64,000 nt of DNA from assembly GCA_965219405.1 (NCBI GenBank), contig OZ244736.1, positions 372,001 to 436,000 of the forward strand, read 5' to 3'. Both the position numbers and the translations under genes were made by a program. This DNA is from VXMO01 sp965219405. Its GTDB lineage: Bacteria; Chloroflexota; Dehalococcoidia; UBA6926. This document shows, piece by piece, positions 44,670 to 53,929 of this stretch. The first letter of the stretch is position 1. Each line of letters opens with the position of its first letter. Under the pieces are notes generated by a model, which had not been told where the DNA came from, made no database searches, and was given only the letters and a program-made list of their open reading frames with translations.

Positions 44670-45311
44670 ATGAATCTCTATCTGGTGCGGCACGGTGAGA
44701 CGGAGTGGAACCGCGGGGGGCGGGCGCAGGGACGCGCCGATGTTCCGCTCAACGAGGTTGGTATCACTCAATCGCAGGCGCTGGCGGGGGCATTCGGCTC
44801 CATGAACGTGACGGCGGTGATGTCAAGCACGCTGAGTCGCGCGGTCCGCACGGCTGAGGCCATCGCCGCGCCGCACGGCCTATCGGTTTCGACCGAGAAT
44901 GACCTGCTTGAGCTGGATTTCGGCGGGCTGGACGGCGCGCCCTTGCGGGACATGCGCGAGATGTTCCCCGACTTCTTCGAGCACTGGACAAGTGATCCCG
45001 CCACCGCGCAGTTCCCCGATGGCGGCGAAACGCTCCAACAGCTGCAGGACCGGACGTGGGGCGTGGTGGACGCGGTGGCACGGGCGCATGACGCGCAGGA
45101 TAACGTGATCATTGTGTCCCACGCGTTCGCCTTGTATTCAATCATGTGCCGGGCGCTGGGGATGCCGCTGTCCAACTACGGGCGGCTGCGGATCACGCCG
45201 GGGACGTACAGCCTGCTTGTCTCGCGCGCCCCGAATGTCATCGGGCCGTCGGACAACCTCCAATGGGCGCTGACGAGCCTGAATGTGGCTCCGCCGCCCA
45301 CAGATCACTAG
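44670..45311 (+). CDS. Histidine phosphatase family protein
   Basis: A 213-residue phosphoglycerate-mutase-like phosphatase. The phospho-accepting histidine is in LVRHGETEWN (H8), the arginine in SRAVRTAEAI, and the second histidine in IIVSHAFAL (near 151). Such enzymes remove phosphate from sugar phosphates, cobalamin or other small metabolites; the substrate cannot be told. It lies 52 bases after the CNNM gene and eight bases before tilS. Confidence 0.88.
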   Translation: MNLYLVRHGETEWNRGGRAQGRADVPLNEVGITQSQALAGAFGSMNVTAVMSSTLSRAVRTAEAIAAPHGLSVSTENDLLELDFGGLDGAPLRDMREMFPDFFEHWTSDPATAQFPDGGETLQQLQDRTWGVVDAVARAHDAQDNVIIVSHAFALYSIMCRALGMPLSNYGRLRITPGTYSLLVSRAPNVIGPSDNLQWALTSLNVAPPPTDH

Positions 45312-45318
45312 CCTCGCC

Positions 45319-46785
45319 ATGACCTCAATCAACCGGCCCGCAGGGTCGAAACTCGTTCGCAGTGTCCGCGGCGCGCTGGATTCCGGCGGTTATGTGGGAC
45401 GGGGGGCGCGGCTTGTCGTTGGTGCATCGGGCGGGCCGGACTCGACGGCGCTGTTGGTGAGTCTCGTCGAGTTACGGGACGATTGCCAGCTTGAGCTTCA
45501 CGTCGTCCACGTGAATCATGGCCTACGGGCGGAGGCGAAGGGCGACGCGGCATATGTGAGACGTCTTTGTGCCCGTTGGGACGTGCCGATGACAGTCAGG
45601 GGTGTAGACGTTCCTGAGATGCGACGAGCGGAGGGTTTGTCCGTGGAAGAGGCTGCACGCAAGGCGCGCCATCTCGCGCTGCTTGAGGAGGCGGACACGT
45701 TTGGGGCGGACGCCGTCGTTCTTGGGCATACGGCTGACGATCACATCGAGACGGTGCTGTTGAGCCTGCTGCGTGGGGCGGGGCTGCGGGGTCTGGCAGG
45801 GATAGCGGAAGAGACGGAATCGGCGTTTACACTGCCGGACGGAAGGCGCGTGCCGGTTCTCCGTCCCCTGCTTGGCGTGACGCGGGCTGACGTGATGGGT
45901 TATCTGAAAGAGCGGCGTTTACGGCCCCGGCAGGACGCCTCCAATACGGATCCGGCGCATCTCCGCAACCGTGTGCGGCATGAGTTGATTCCGCTGATGG
46001 AGAACATTCGGGAGGGGGCATCGGATGCCGTCGGGCGGGCGTCCGAGGATGCGCGAGCGGCACTAAAGTACATCGAGGAGCAGGCCGACGGACTGTGGGG
46101 CGAGGCGTGTGAGTCTGCGGCGGATGGGCAGTCGGTTCGCATCGACCGTACCGTAATGGGCACGGCGCACGCCGCTTTGAGGCACGTCGTCTTTGAGCGG
46201 ACAATCGGTGCGTTGCTCGGGTCGGCTGAGGGATTCAGCAGGCGGAATTATCTGGCGGTAGATTCGCTGGTCATTGAGGGTGGGATCGGGGCAGAGATTG
46301 AGTTGCCGCACAGTTTGCGCCTTTCCTGCACGAATGGGGACTACGCAACGCTATCCATCGGCGCGCCGCCGGTTCCGCTTCCAGTGGTCACTCCCGCCGA
46401 GATTGGGCTGAATGGGGTGACGATTGCGGGTGGATGGACGTTCACGGCTCGGACCGTTGAGGGCGGGTTGGAACTTTGGGCATCGGGCACGGGAGCGGAG
46501 TTGTTGCCGGGGGCGCTTGGCGTCTCAATTGGTCGAGACGGCGGATCGTGCCGGCTATGTGTTCGGGCGCGCACGCCGGGAGATCGTATTCGGCTCGTGG
46601 GCGGCACGCGAAAGGTGCAGGACGTGTTCGTCGACAAGAAGATTCCGCGCGCGTGGCGGGACAGGGTTCCCATCGTCATTAAAGATGACACGGGCGAGAT
46701 CGTGTGGATTGTGGGGGTCGCCGGAGCGGCTATCGTTTCAGTAGCTGGAGAAGACTCGACGGTAAAGGGTACTATTGAGGCATGA
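45319..46785 (+). CDS. tilS: tRNA(Ile)-lysidine synthase TilS
   Basis: A 488-residue ATP-dependent enzyme that attaches lysine to C34 of the AUA-reading tRNA(Ile). The PP-loop is SGGPDS (37-42), followed by HVVHVNHGLR (near 60) and VLGHTADDHIETVLL (near 127); the C-terminal TilS domain has ARTPGDRIRLVGGTRKVQDVF. The start is ATG 45319, eight bases after the phosphatase gene; an upstream start at 45283 would overlap it. The stop overlaps the next start (ATGA). Confidence 0.93.
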   Translation: MTSINRPAGSKLVRSVRGALDSGGYVGRGARLVVGASGGPDSTALLVSLVELRDDCQLELHVVHVNHGLRAEAKGDAAYVRRLCARWDVPMTVRGVDVPEMRRAEGLSVEEAARKARHLALLEEADTFGADAVVLGHTADDHIETVLLSLLRGAGLRGLAGIAEETESAFTLPDGRRVPVLRPLLGVTRADVMGYLKERRLRPRQDASNTDPAHLRNRVRHELIPLMENIREGASDAVGRASEDARAALKYIEEQADGLWGEACESAADGQSVRIDRTVMGTAHAALRHVVFERTIGALLGSAEGFSRRNYLAVDSLVIEGGIGAEIELPHSLRLSCTNGDYATLSIGAPPVPLPVVTPAEIGLNGVTIAGGWTFTARTVEGGLELWASGTGAELLPGALGVSIGRDGGSCRLCVRARTPGDRIRLVGGTRKVQDVFVDKKIPRAWRDRVPIVIKDDTGEIVWIVGVAGAAIVSVAGEDSTVKGTIEA

Positions 46786-47102
46786 GCAGGAGACGAAACC
46801 AGACACCGAGGCCCGGACGGGGCGGCGGACAAGATGGCCAGGGCGGGCAACCCAACGCGGGCGGGAATCGAGCGGAGCGGCGCTCATTCCTGGAGCGGAT
46901 ACGGGTGCGTGAGGACGCTGCGCCGGACGCGCCGGCGGGAATGCGGCGGGGTCAGCAACGCGCCAACAACAGATCGCGCCGCCGTGGCGAAGGCTGGACG
47001 TTCGGCCGGATCTTTGTCCTGTCGGTCATGGCTTTCCTTGCGTTGGCGCTCGCGCTCAGCGGACTGATTGCCTTCCTGCCGCCGCCGGGTTCGGCTAGCT
47101 AG
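46782..47102 (+). CDS. Small basic membrane protein downstream of tilS
   Basis: A 106-residue protein with a disordered N-terminus rich in R, G, Q and N (residues 1-70) and one membrane helix (about 75-98), ending in a proline-rich tail. It overlaps the tilS stop by four bases (ATGA), so it is translationally coupled. I do not recognise a family; the position after tilS recalls small membrane proteins near ftsH or division genes, but no such neighbour is here. Confidence 0.6.
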   Translation: MSRRRNQTPRPGRGGGQDGQGGQPNAGGNRAERRSFLERIRVREDAAPDAPAGMRRGQQRANNRSRRRGEGWTFGRIFVLSVMAFLALALALSGLIAFLPPPGSAS

Positions 47103-47108
47103 TTAGCG

Positions 47109-47137
47109 TTGACAAGATAGACTATTTGTTCTATTCT
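47109..47137 (+). promoter_or_regulatory. Strong sigma70-type promoter of the DUF5131-tcmP pair
   Basis: A perfect TTGACA (47109-47114), 17 bases, then TATTCT (47132-47137), 38 bases before the start codon. AGGAGG at 47163-47168 gives a full ribosome site. The pair therefore has its own transcription unit despite the same-strand tilS upstream. Confidence 0.8.
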
Positions 47138-47174
47138 CCGTCCACAGCCAGAATCGCTAGCTAGGAGGCGTGTA

Positions 47175-47927
47175 ATGGCATCGACCATTGAGTGGACGGA
47201 CGAGACATGGAATCCCGTCACGGGCTGCTCACGCGTCTCACCGGGTTGCGATAACTGCTACATGTTCGCGCTGTATCCGCGTCTGCACGCGATGGGCGTG
47301 CCCGGGTATGAGGCCACTGCGGACACGGTTCAAATGCTGCCGAATCGCCTGAACGCGCCTCTAACATGGGCCAAGCCGCGACGTGTCTTCGTAAACAGCA
47401 TGTCCGACCTCTTCCACCCCAAGGTGCCGTTTGAGTTCATCTCCCAGGTCTTTGATGTCATGCGGCGAGCAGATCAGCACATTTTCCAGGTGCTGACCAA
47501 GCGGCCGGGGCTCGCGGTGGGGTGGTGGGAACAATGCGGCAAGCACGAGTTCGGTGAGTGGCCATCCAACGTGTGGATCGGAACGTCCGTCGAGAACCAG
47601 AAGTACGCGCCGCGCCTGACGGTATTGGGTCGCATTCCGGCCAAGATTAGGTTTGTGTCCGCAGAACCTCTTCTGGACAAGTTGGATTTGAGGCCGTGGC
47701 TGCGTGACGGCACGCTGCAGTGGGTGATTACCGGCGGGGAGAGCGGGCCTAGGGCGCGCCCGATGGATGAGGCGTGGGCGGTCGCCCTCATGAGGCAATG
47801 CATCGCGGAAGGGGTAGATTTCTTCTTCAAGCAGTGGGGGGGGCGTAGGGGAAAGCGCAGCGGGGATGAAGCCATACTGGAAGATGAACTTTGGCGGCAG
47901 TATCCCGCAACAATAATTGCAAACTGA
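47175..47927 (+). CDS. DUF5131 (phage Gp37/Gp68-type) three-cysteine protein
   Basis: A 250-residue protein of the Gp37/Gp68 family. It starts STIEWTDETWNPVTGCSRVSPGC and carries C18, C25 and C28 (C-x6-C-x2-C), the three-Cys motif that names its partner. FVNSMSDLFHP, QVLTKRP, VWIGTSVEN and ITGGESGPRARP are the other conserved blocks; the barrel-like strand order resembles radical-SAM enzymes, but the cysteine spacing is not the classical C-x3-C-x2-C. The three cysteines may hold an iron-sulfur cluster. The biochemical function is unknown. It is one base from the tcmP gene. Confidence 0.85.
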   Translation: MASTIEWTDETWNPVTGCSRVSPGCDNCYMFALYPRLHAMGVPGYEATADTVQMLPNRLNAPLTWAKPRRVFVNSMSDLFHPKVPFEFISQVFDVMRRADQHIFQVLTKRPGLAVGWWEQCGKHEFGEWPSNVWIGTSVENQKYAPRLTVLGRIPAKIRFVSAEPLLDKLDLRPWLRDGTLQWVITGGESGPRARPMDEAWAVALMRQCIAEGVDFFFKQWGGRRGKRSGDEAILEDELWRQYPATIIAN

Positions 47928-47928
47928 C

Positions 47929-49026
47929 ATGCCCCCACACAAGACTCTCTGGCGCTTAGAACCGCACACCGAGGGCAAACACTTAGTACTGCGGCATTAT
48001 CTTGATGGATGGATTCCCAAGCTTGGTCTTTCGAGCAACAGAATCCTATTCATAGACGGCTTTGCCGGTCCAGGCGAATACGACAAAGGCGAGGTAGGCT
48101 CGCCAATCATAGCCCTTAACGCTTTGCGTGAGCACAGAGCCAAGATTGCCATTAGGGCCGAAGTTGTTTTTCTCTTCATCGAAAAGGACGAAGCGCGCGC
48201 AGACTACTTGAGAAACTTACTCAAGGAACAAGATCTGAGCCCCCCGCCTATTGTCAGGCGGCAGGTACTTACATCTGCCTTCGAAGACGCATTGACTGAA
48301 GTCTTGAATAACGTCGAGGAGCAACGCCGTAGGCTCGCCCCCGCCTTTGTGATGATTGATCCGTTTGGCGTATCCGATACGCCAATGAGCATTATGGAGC
48401 GGATTCTGCAGAATCCTAAATCGGAAGTTTATGTCTCATTCATGTACGACTTCATTAGGAGATTCATTGAGAGCCCGGAGTTTGAGCCTCACCTGGATTC
48501 CTTGTTTGGCACGGACAGGTGGAGAGAAGCTAGAAAAATAGACGACTTTCATAGGAAAAAGCGCTTTCTGCAAGGCCTATATGCGAACCAATTGAAGAAG
48601 GCTGGGGCCCGCTATGTAGTACATTTCGAACTGTACGAGGGGAATCGACACGTTTACTCGATATTCTTTGGCACAAATAACCTCGACGCCTGCAATTTAA
48701 TGAAACAGGCCATCTGGAAGGTTGCTCCTTTTGGCGACTATCAGTTTCGTGGCGCACGTTCCGGCCAACTCGCCTTCGAGGACACTTTAGTAGACCTGAG
48801 CATCCTAGAGAGTGAGCTGTTAAATCAATTTGACGGGGAAGACGCCGTACGGATTGAGCAGCTAGAAGGATTCGTGAAGTCCGATGAAACGGACTTCCAT
48901 TCAGGCCACCTCAAGAGAAAGACACTCAAACCAATGGAGGACGCTGGTCGACTCGAAGTCGTGTCTAGTCCTCGAAAGAAACGGGGTTCCTTTCCGAACG
49001 GAACCGTCGTCAGGTTCGTACCTTGA
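47929..49026 (+). CDS. tcmP: Three-Cys-motif partner protein TcmP, methyltransferase-like
   Basis: A 365-residue protein found paired with DUF5131. The N-terminal half looks like a Rossmann methyltransferase: FIDGFAGPG (41-49) as SAM-binding motif I, FIEKDE (83-88) as the acidic ribose site and VMIDPFG (141-147) at the catalytic-loop position where DNA and RNA methyltransferases have D/N-P-P-Y. The C-terminal 70 residues look like a winged helix. ATG 47929 begins directly after the upstream stop; TTG 47917 is an alternative. A SAM-dependent modification of nucleic acid or nucleotide is my inference; no function is established to my knowledge. Confidence 0.85.
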   Translation: MPPHKTLWRLEPHTEGKHLVLRHYLDGWIPKLGLSSNRILFIDGFAGPGEYDKGEVGSPIIALNALREHRAKIAIRAEVVFLFIEKDEARADYLRNLLKEQDLSPPPIVRRQVLTSAFEDALTEVLNNVEEQRRRLAPAFVMIDPFGVSDTPMSIMERILQNPKSEVYVSFMYDFIRRFIESPEFEPHLDSLFGTDRWREARKIDDFHRKKRFLQGLYANQLKKAGARYVVHFELYEGNRHVYSIFFGTNNLDACNLMKQAIWKVAPFGDYQFRGARSGQLAFEDTLVDLSILESELLNQFDGEDAVRIEQLEGFVKSDETDFHSGHLKRKTLKPMEDAGRLEVVSSPRKKRGSFPNGTVVRFVP

Positions 49027-49041
49027 ATGCCGTAGTCACCC

Positions 49042-49797
49042 TCACTCCACCTTCGGTCTGCCCTTGAACCTTAGGCGGGCCAGGCCTTTTATGTCTTCCC
49101 AGGCGGTGGAGATTATTTTGACTCTGGTGTCCGGGTCTTCTTCCCATGCGACGGGGAAATCGGCGATGGGGTAGCGGTTCTTCTCCGCCAGGAGCAGCAG
49201 TTCCGTGTCAAAGAACCATTCGTTGTCCTTGATGAGGGGCAGGAGATTGTCCGCGGCGCGGCGGCTGATGGCCTTGAAGCCGCATTGCGCGTCTGAGAAG
49301 CCGCTCCAGAACACGGACTTGATCATCAGGTTGTAGGAACGGGAGACGAACTCGCGCTTGAATGAGCGGGAGGTTTGGGCGCCGCGCTTTAGGCGGGAGC
49401 CGGTCGCGACATCGTGCCCGTCCCTAACCGCGCCGAGCAGGTCAGGGATGCGGTTGATGTCCGTGGAAAGATCGACGTCCATGTAGGCGCGGATATCTGC
49501 GTCGCTCTCGCTCCACGCCCGCTTTAGTGCCCTACCCCGTCCCTTCTGCTCAAGGTGGACGACGCCGACCTCGCCCTCGTACTGCGCCGCCAATCGGTTT
49601 GCCACGTCAAGGGTGCCGTCGATAGAGCCGTTGTCGGCTATGACGACGCGCCACCGGTAGTCGGCCAGGTTCTCGCGGCAGAACGGCAGCAGGCGTTCGA
49701 GGCAGACGGGCAGGGAGTGCTCCTCGTTGTAGACGGGGATGACGATATCGGCGGAGGGCAGGGATTCGGAATTGTCCGGGGCGGGAGTGTCCGTCAT
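49042..49797 (-). CDS. Family 2 glycosyltransferase, dolichyl/polyprenyl-phosphate type
   Basis: A 251-residue GT-A glycosyltransferase. IVIPVYNEE (near 20) and AYMDVDLSTD (near 109, the DxD-type metal site) are clear, with CGFKAISRRAA and NEWFFDTELL further on, a pattern of polyprenyl-phosphate hexose synthases. It has no membrane helices of its own. It lies nine bases after purH on the same strand and is convergent with tcmP; the sharing of a transcript with purine genes is probably accidental. Confidence 0.85.
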   Translation of the reverse strand: MTDTPAPDNSESLPSADIVIPVYNEEHSLPVCLERLLPFCRENLADYRWRVVIADNGSIDGTLDVANRLAAQYEGEVGVVHLEQKGRGRALKRAWSESDADIRAYMDVDLSTDINRIPDLLGAVRDGHDVATGSRLKRGAQTSRSFKREFVSRSYNLMIKSVFWSGFSDAQCGFKAISRRAADNLLPLIKDNEWFFDTELLLLAEKNRYPIADFPVAWEEDPDTRVKIISTAWEDIKGLARLRFKGRPKVE

Positions 49798-49806
49798 GGC
49801 TGTCGC

Positions 49807-51366
49807 CTAGTGTCGGAAGTGGCGGATGCCGGTGAAGACCATGGCCGCGCCGGCGTTGTTGGCGGCGGCAATGACTTCATCGTCACGGACGGAGCCGCCG
49901 GGCTGAACGGCTGCCGTCACGCCGCCATTGAGCGCCATCTCCAGTCCATCTGCGAACGGGAAGAAGGCGTCCGAGGCAACGACAGCGCCCTGTGCCGCGT
50001 CACCGGCCAGTTTCAATGCAAGTTCGACGCTGATGAGGCGATTCGGCTGGCCTGCGCCCATGCCAAGCAGCGCGCCGTCTTTGACGATGACGATGGCGTT
50101 GGATTTGACGTGGCGGGCGGCTTTCCATGCGAAACGCAGGTCGCCGAGCTCGGCGTCCGTCGGGGCGCGCTCTGTCACCGTCTGCCATTCGCCCATCTCG
50201 CCCATGTCCGCGGCCTGCACGAGGAATCCGCCGCGCACCGTGCGGATGTCCAGTGAGGGTGTGGCGGAGGACGCATCGCTCATCTCAAGCAGGCGCAGGT
50301 TGCGCTTCTGAGTGAGGACGGAGAGGGCGTCATCCTCATAGGACGGGGCGATGACGATCTCATAGAAGGCCTCGTTGATTGCCTCCGCAGTTACCGTGTC
50401 CATCGGGCGGTTGGCGGCGATGATGCCGCCGAACGCAGAGACAGGGTCACCGGCGAGGGCGCGGGAGAATGCGGTGACGAGATCCGGCGCGGTGGCAAGG
50501 CCACACGGGTTGCCGTGCTTGATGATGGCCACGGCGGGAGCATCCGGGAAATCAGAGACGACGTTCCACGCGGCGTCCGCGTCAAGGATGTTGTTGAAGG
50601 ACATCTCACGGCCATGGACCTGGCGCGCGGAGGGGATGCCCTGCGCGGGGCGGCCGGGGTCGTTCATCGTGTAGAGAGCGCCCTCCTGGTGGGGATTCTC
50701 GCCATAGCGGAGCGACTGGATGGATTGGAGGGGTAGTACACGTTCGGCAGGGAGGGCGGCGGCCTCATCATCCATGCCGGCGGCGCCCATGTCTCTTGAC
50801 AGGTAGTTGGCGATGATCGTGTCGTAGGCGGAGACGTGCTCGAATGCCTTGCGGGCAAGGCGGCGACGCTCGGCGACGGGGACGACTCCGGCACGCAGCA
50901 TATCAAGGACAGGGGCGTAATCGGCGGGGTCAATCATGACGATGACGGCGGGGAAATTCTTGGCGGCAGCGCGGACCATCGTCGGGCCGCCAATATCGAT
51001 CTGTTCCAGCGCGTCCATGAGTGTCACATCCGGCTTGGAAACAGTCTCGGCAAAGGGGTAGAGGTTCACGGCGATGAGGTCGATTGTGCCGATGCCGTGC
51101 TCCTCCATCTGCGCCACATGCTGGGGTTCTTCACGCTTGGCGAGGATGCCACCGTGGACGCGGGGATGGAGCGTCTTGACGCGGCCATCGAGAATCTCGG
51201 GGAAACCGGTCAGTTCTTCGATGTGCCGGGCGTCGATGCCCGCGCCGGTTAGGAAGCGGTGGGTACCGCCGGTAGCGTAGACCTCCCAGCCGAGGTCGGT
51301 CAGGCTGCGGGCAAAATCGTCCGCGCCGTCCTTGTTAGACGGGGCGATGATTGCTCGGAAAGTCAT
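49807..51366 (-). CDS. purH: Bifunctional AICAR formyltransferase/IMP cyclohydrolase PurH
   Basis: A 519-residue enzyme for the last two steps of IMP synthesis. The N-terminal IMP cyclohydrolase domain opens with TFRAIIAPSNKDG and TGGTHRFL and has GRVKTLHPRVHGGIL; the C-terminal formyltransferase domain has RYGENPHQEGAL and SLKYGEN-like and NAIVIVKDG blocks. I start it at ATG 51366, which overlaps the purM stop (ATGA); longer readings run into purM. The order purF-purM-purH with overlapping ends is an operon. Confidence 0.95.
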   Translation of the reverse strand: MTFRAIIAPSNKDGADDFARSLTDLGWEVYATGGTHRFLTGAGIDARHIEELTGFPEILDGRVKTLHPRVHGGILAKREEPQHVAQMEEHGIGTIDLIAVNLYPFAETVSKPDVTLMDALEQIDIGGPTMVRAAAKNFPAVIVMIDPADYAPVLDMLRAGVVPVAERRRLARKAFEHVSAYDTIIANYLSRDMGAAGMDDEAAALPAERVLPLQSIQSLRYGENPHQEGALYTMNDPGRPAQGIPSARQVHGREMSFNNILDADAAWNVVSDFPDAPAVAIIKHGNPCGLATAPDLVTAFSRALAGDPVSAFGGIIAANRPMDTVTAEAINEAFYEIVIAPSYEDDALSVLTQKRNLRLLEMSDASSATPSLDIRTVRGGFLVQAADMGEMGEWQTVTERAPTDAELGDLRFAWKAARHVKSNAIVIVKDGALLGMGAGQPNRLISVELALKLAGDAAQGAVVASDAFFPFADGLEMALNGGVTAAVQPGGSVRDDEVIAAANNAGAAMVFTGIRHFRH

Positions 51367-52403
51367 TCGCGCTCCAGTTTGAGGATGATCCGATCGCCGT
51401 CGGGCGGTCGTTCTTCGATTGTGCCAATCTGCGCGCTGCCCGGCATGACGGACATGACCATTGCGGCGTCCTGCGGGCGGGCTACAGCAACCATGCCCAT
51501 GCCCATGTTGAAGACATCGTACATTTCGGCCACCGGGATTTCGCCGCGCTTGCCGATGAGCCCAAAGATGGGCGGCACATCCCACGCGGCGCAGTCGATG
51601 ACGGCTCGCAGGGTGTCCGGCAGGACGCGCGGCACGTTCTCTACGTAGCCGCCGCCGGTGATGTGGGCTAGACCGCGGATGCGTCGGCGCACCGGCTTCA
51701 ACTCCCGGTAGTAGGGGCGATGCACGGCCAGCAACGCCTCACCGAGGGTTTGGCCGCCAAGCTCGGCGGGGCGTTCGTCCAGGTGTTCGGGGTGATCGTC
51801 AAGGTTAAAGACGCGGCGGGCCAGCGAGTAGCCGTTGGTGTGGAGGCCGGTGGAGGGGAGGCCGACAAGGACATCGCCCGTGCGGATGCCGGTGCCGTCA
51901 AGGAGGTCCCACCGTTCCACCGCGCCAACGATGAATCCGGCAACATCATAGTGGCCCTCACGGTACGTGCCGGGCATTTCGGCAGTTTCGCCGCCAATGA
52001 GGGCACAGCCGGCGGCGCCACACGCCTCCGCCATGCCGCGCACGATGTCCGCGGCATCCTGCGGAATCAGGCTGTCAGCGGCGATGTAGTCCAGGAAGAA
52101 TAGCGGATCGGCTCCCTGTACCCAGATGTCGTTGATGCAGTGGTTGACTAGATCAGCGCCGACACTCGCAAACGAGCCGGCCTGCCTGGCGATGTTGATC
52201 TTGGTGCCGACGCCGTCCGCGCTTGCGACGAGTATCGGCTCACGGTAGGAATCGAGTTTGAAGAGGCCGCCAAAGCCTCCGATGTCACCCAGCACGCGGC
52301 TGTTGTAGGTGGCCTGGGCGAACGGGCGCATCAGGCGCACGGCTTCCTGACCCGCGCCGATGTTCACACCGGCTGCTGCGTAATTGGACTCCGAATCAGA
52401 CAC
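51363..52403 (-). CDS. purM: Phosphoribosylformylglycinamidine cyclo-ligase PurM
   Basis: A 346-residue AIR synthetase, converting FGAM to AIR with ATP. DGVGTKI (near 64), NDIWVQGADPLFFLDYIA (near 90) and IGGETAEMPGTY are typical. The real start is GTG 52403 (reading SDSESNYAAAGV), which overlaps the purF stop by eight bases; sequence upstream in this frame belongs to purF. It overlaps purH by four bases. Confidence 0.94.
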   Translation of the reverse strand: MSDSESNYAAAGVNIGAGQEAVRLMRPFAQATYNSRVLGDIGGFGGLFKLDSYREPILVASADGVGTKINIARQAGSFASVGADLVNHCINDIWVQGADPLFFLDYIAADSLIPQDAADIVRGMAEACGAAGCALIGGETAEMPGTYREGHYDVAGFIVGAVERWDLLDGTGIRTGDVLVGLPSTGLHTNGYSLARRVFNLDDHPEHLDERPAELGGQTLGEALLAVHRPYYRELKPVRRRIRGLAHITGGGYVENVPRVLPDTLRAVIDCAAWDVPPIFGLIGKRGEIPVAEMYDVFNMGMGMVAVARPQDAAMVMSVMPGSAQIGTIEERPPDGDRIILKLERE

Positions 52404-53817
52404 GCAGGGGGAGCCGCTCCAGCGCGAATTTATCAAGCTCGACCTGGACGGGGACGGTGTATTCACCCGTGAAGCAGGCCGTGCAGAATCCTGTGCCCTC
52501 TTGAGCGACGGAACGGTACAGGCTCGGGACATCAAGGAATCCAAGGCTGTCGACACCGAGCTCGTCACGCACCTCTTCAACACTGCGGTCCGAGGCGAGC
52601 AGCTCAGCGCGAGTCGGCATATCGATGCCGTAGTGGCAGGGATAGCGGATTGGTGGGGCGCAAACGCGGAGATGAATCTCCTTTGCGCCGGCGCTGCGGA
52701 GCAGTTCGACAAGCCGGTACGTCGTCGTGCCGCGCACGATGCTGTCGTCCACGACCACGAGACGCTTGCCCTCAATGACCTCACGCAGGGGGGTCAGCTT
52801 GAGACGGACGCCCTCATCGCGCAGGCGCTGGTCGGGTTGAATGAAGGTGCGGCCAACATAGCGATTCTTGACCAAAGTCTCGTAGAAGGGGATGCCGGAG
52901 CCATGGGCGTAGCCGATGCCCGCGGCGGTGGCGGAGTCAGGAACGGCGCTGACGATGTCCGCCTCAACGGGGTGCATCCTCGCCAGTTCCTTGCCCATCG
53001 CCTCGCGGCTAAGATAGACGCGCCTACCCTCAAGGACGGAGTCGGGGCGTGAGAAGTAGATGTGCTCAAATATGCAGAGGGAACGCTTCTCACGGCGTCC
53101 GAATGTGGAGTGGATGCCGGTAGCATCAATGCGGACGATCTCGCCGGGCTCCACATCACGGACGATTTCTGCGGCGACGTTTTCCAGGGCACACGTCTCG
53201 GAGGCGGCCATCCAACCGGACTCGCCTACGCGCCCGATACTCAGCGGGCGGAATCCGTGCGGGTCTCGCACGGCATAGACGGCGTCCTTGGTGAGGATGG
53301 TGAGGCTGTACGCGCCCTCAAGTCGCAGCATTGCCGCAGCGATTTTCTCCTCCCACGTCTTGCCCGGGAGGACGGCAATGAGCTGGGCAATGACCTCGGA
53401 GTCGGTGGACGTGACGAATTGCGCGCCGAGCTCGAGCGCCTCATGTCGCAGGAGTTCCGCGTTGACGACATTGCCGTTGTGCGCGATGAGAACCTCTCCG
53501 AGAGGGCCGTTGGCGGGGATAGGCTGGGCGTTGGCGAGAGTGGAGCTACCGGTTGTTGAGTAACGGGTGTGGCCGATTGCCAAGCTGCCCGGGATGACGT
53601 TCAGGGTGTGCTCATCAAAGACGCGGTTAACGAGGCCAAGGCCGCGGTAGAGGTGGAGTTCCTGGTTGTCGTCGGATGCGGCGATGCCAGCGCTTTCCTG
53701 ACCGCGGTGTTGGAGTGAGAAGATACCGAAAAAGGCTGCCCGCGCGGCATCTCCGCCCGGCAGGTAGATGCCAACGACGCCGCAAGCATCGTGCAACTTG
53801 TCGTCGTCCACTCTCAC
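52396..53817 (-). CDS. purF: Amidophosphoribosyltransferase PurF (iron-sulfur type)
   Basis: A 473-residue enzyme for the first committed purine step. The N-terminal glutaminase nucleophile is C12 in HDACGVVGIY, so an 11-residue propeptide must be removed. The PRPP site is VVVDDSIVRGTT. Cysteines in LCIFEHIYF, YPCHYGIDM and GFCTACF match the four ligands of the 4Fe-4S cluster of the B. subtilis enzyme, which makes it oxygen-sensitive. Length is normal. It heads purF-purM-purH. Confidence 0.95.
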   Translation of the reverse strand: MRVDDDKLHDACGVVGIYLPGGDAARAAFFGIFSLQHRGQESAGIAASDDNQELHLYRGLGLVNRVFDEHTLNVIPGSLAIGHTRYSTTGSSTLANAQPIPANGPLGEVLIAHNGNVVNAELLRHEALELGAQFVTSTDSEVIAQLIAVLPGKTWEEKIAAAMLRLEGAYSLTILTKDAVYAVRDPHGFRPLSIGRVGESGWMAASETCALENVAAEIVRDVEPGEIVRIDATGIHSTFGRREKRSLCIFEHIYFSRPDSVLEGRRVYLSREAMGKELARMHPVEADIVSAVPDSATAAGIGYAHGSGIPFYETLVKNRYVGRTFIQPDQRLRDEGVRLKLTPLREVIEGKRLVVVDDSIVRGTTTYRLVELLRSAGAKEIHLRVCAPPIRYPCHYGIDMPTRAELLASDRSVEEVRDELGVDSLGFLDVPSLYRSVAQEGTGFCTACFTGEYTVPVQVELDKFALERLPLRV

Positions 53818-53929
53818 CTACCGGTGGGCATCACGTCCTGCTCTCCGGACACTGCCTCAGCAAACACAGGTAAGGATACCAAATCTCAGGTCGGAACGCA
53901 CGCCAAAAGCAGGCTTTGGTGCCGGCAAT

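Noticed and set aside
47175..47927. Classical radical-SAM enzyme for the DUF5131 protein
   Set aside because: The cysteines are spaced C-x6-C-x2-C rather than C-x3-C-x2-C, so only a loose resemblance is claimed.
51367..51585. N-terminal extension of purH
   Set aside because: Overlaps purM; the conserved protein begins at ATG 51366.
52404..52784. N-terminal extension of purM upstream of GTG 52403
   Set aside because: It overlaps purF in another frame and encodes no PurM homology.
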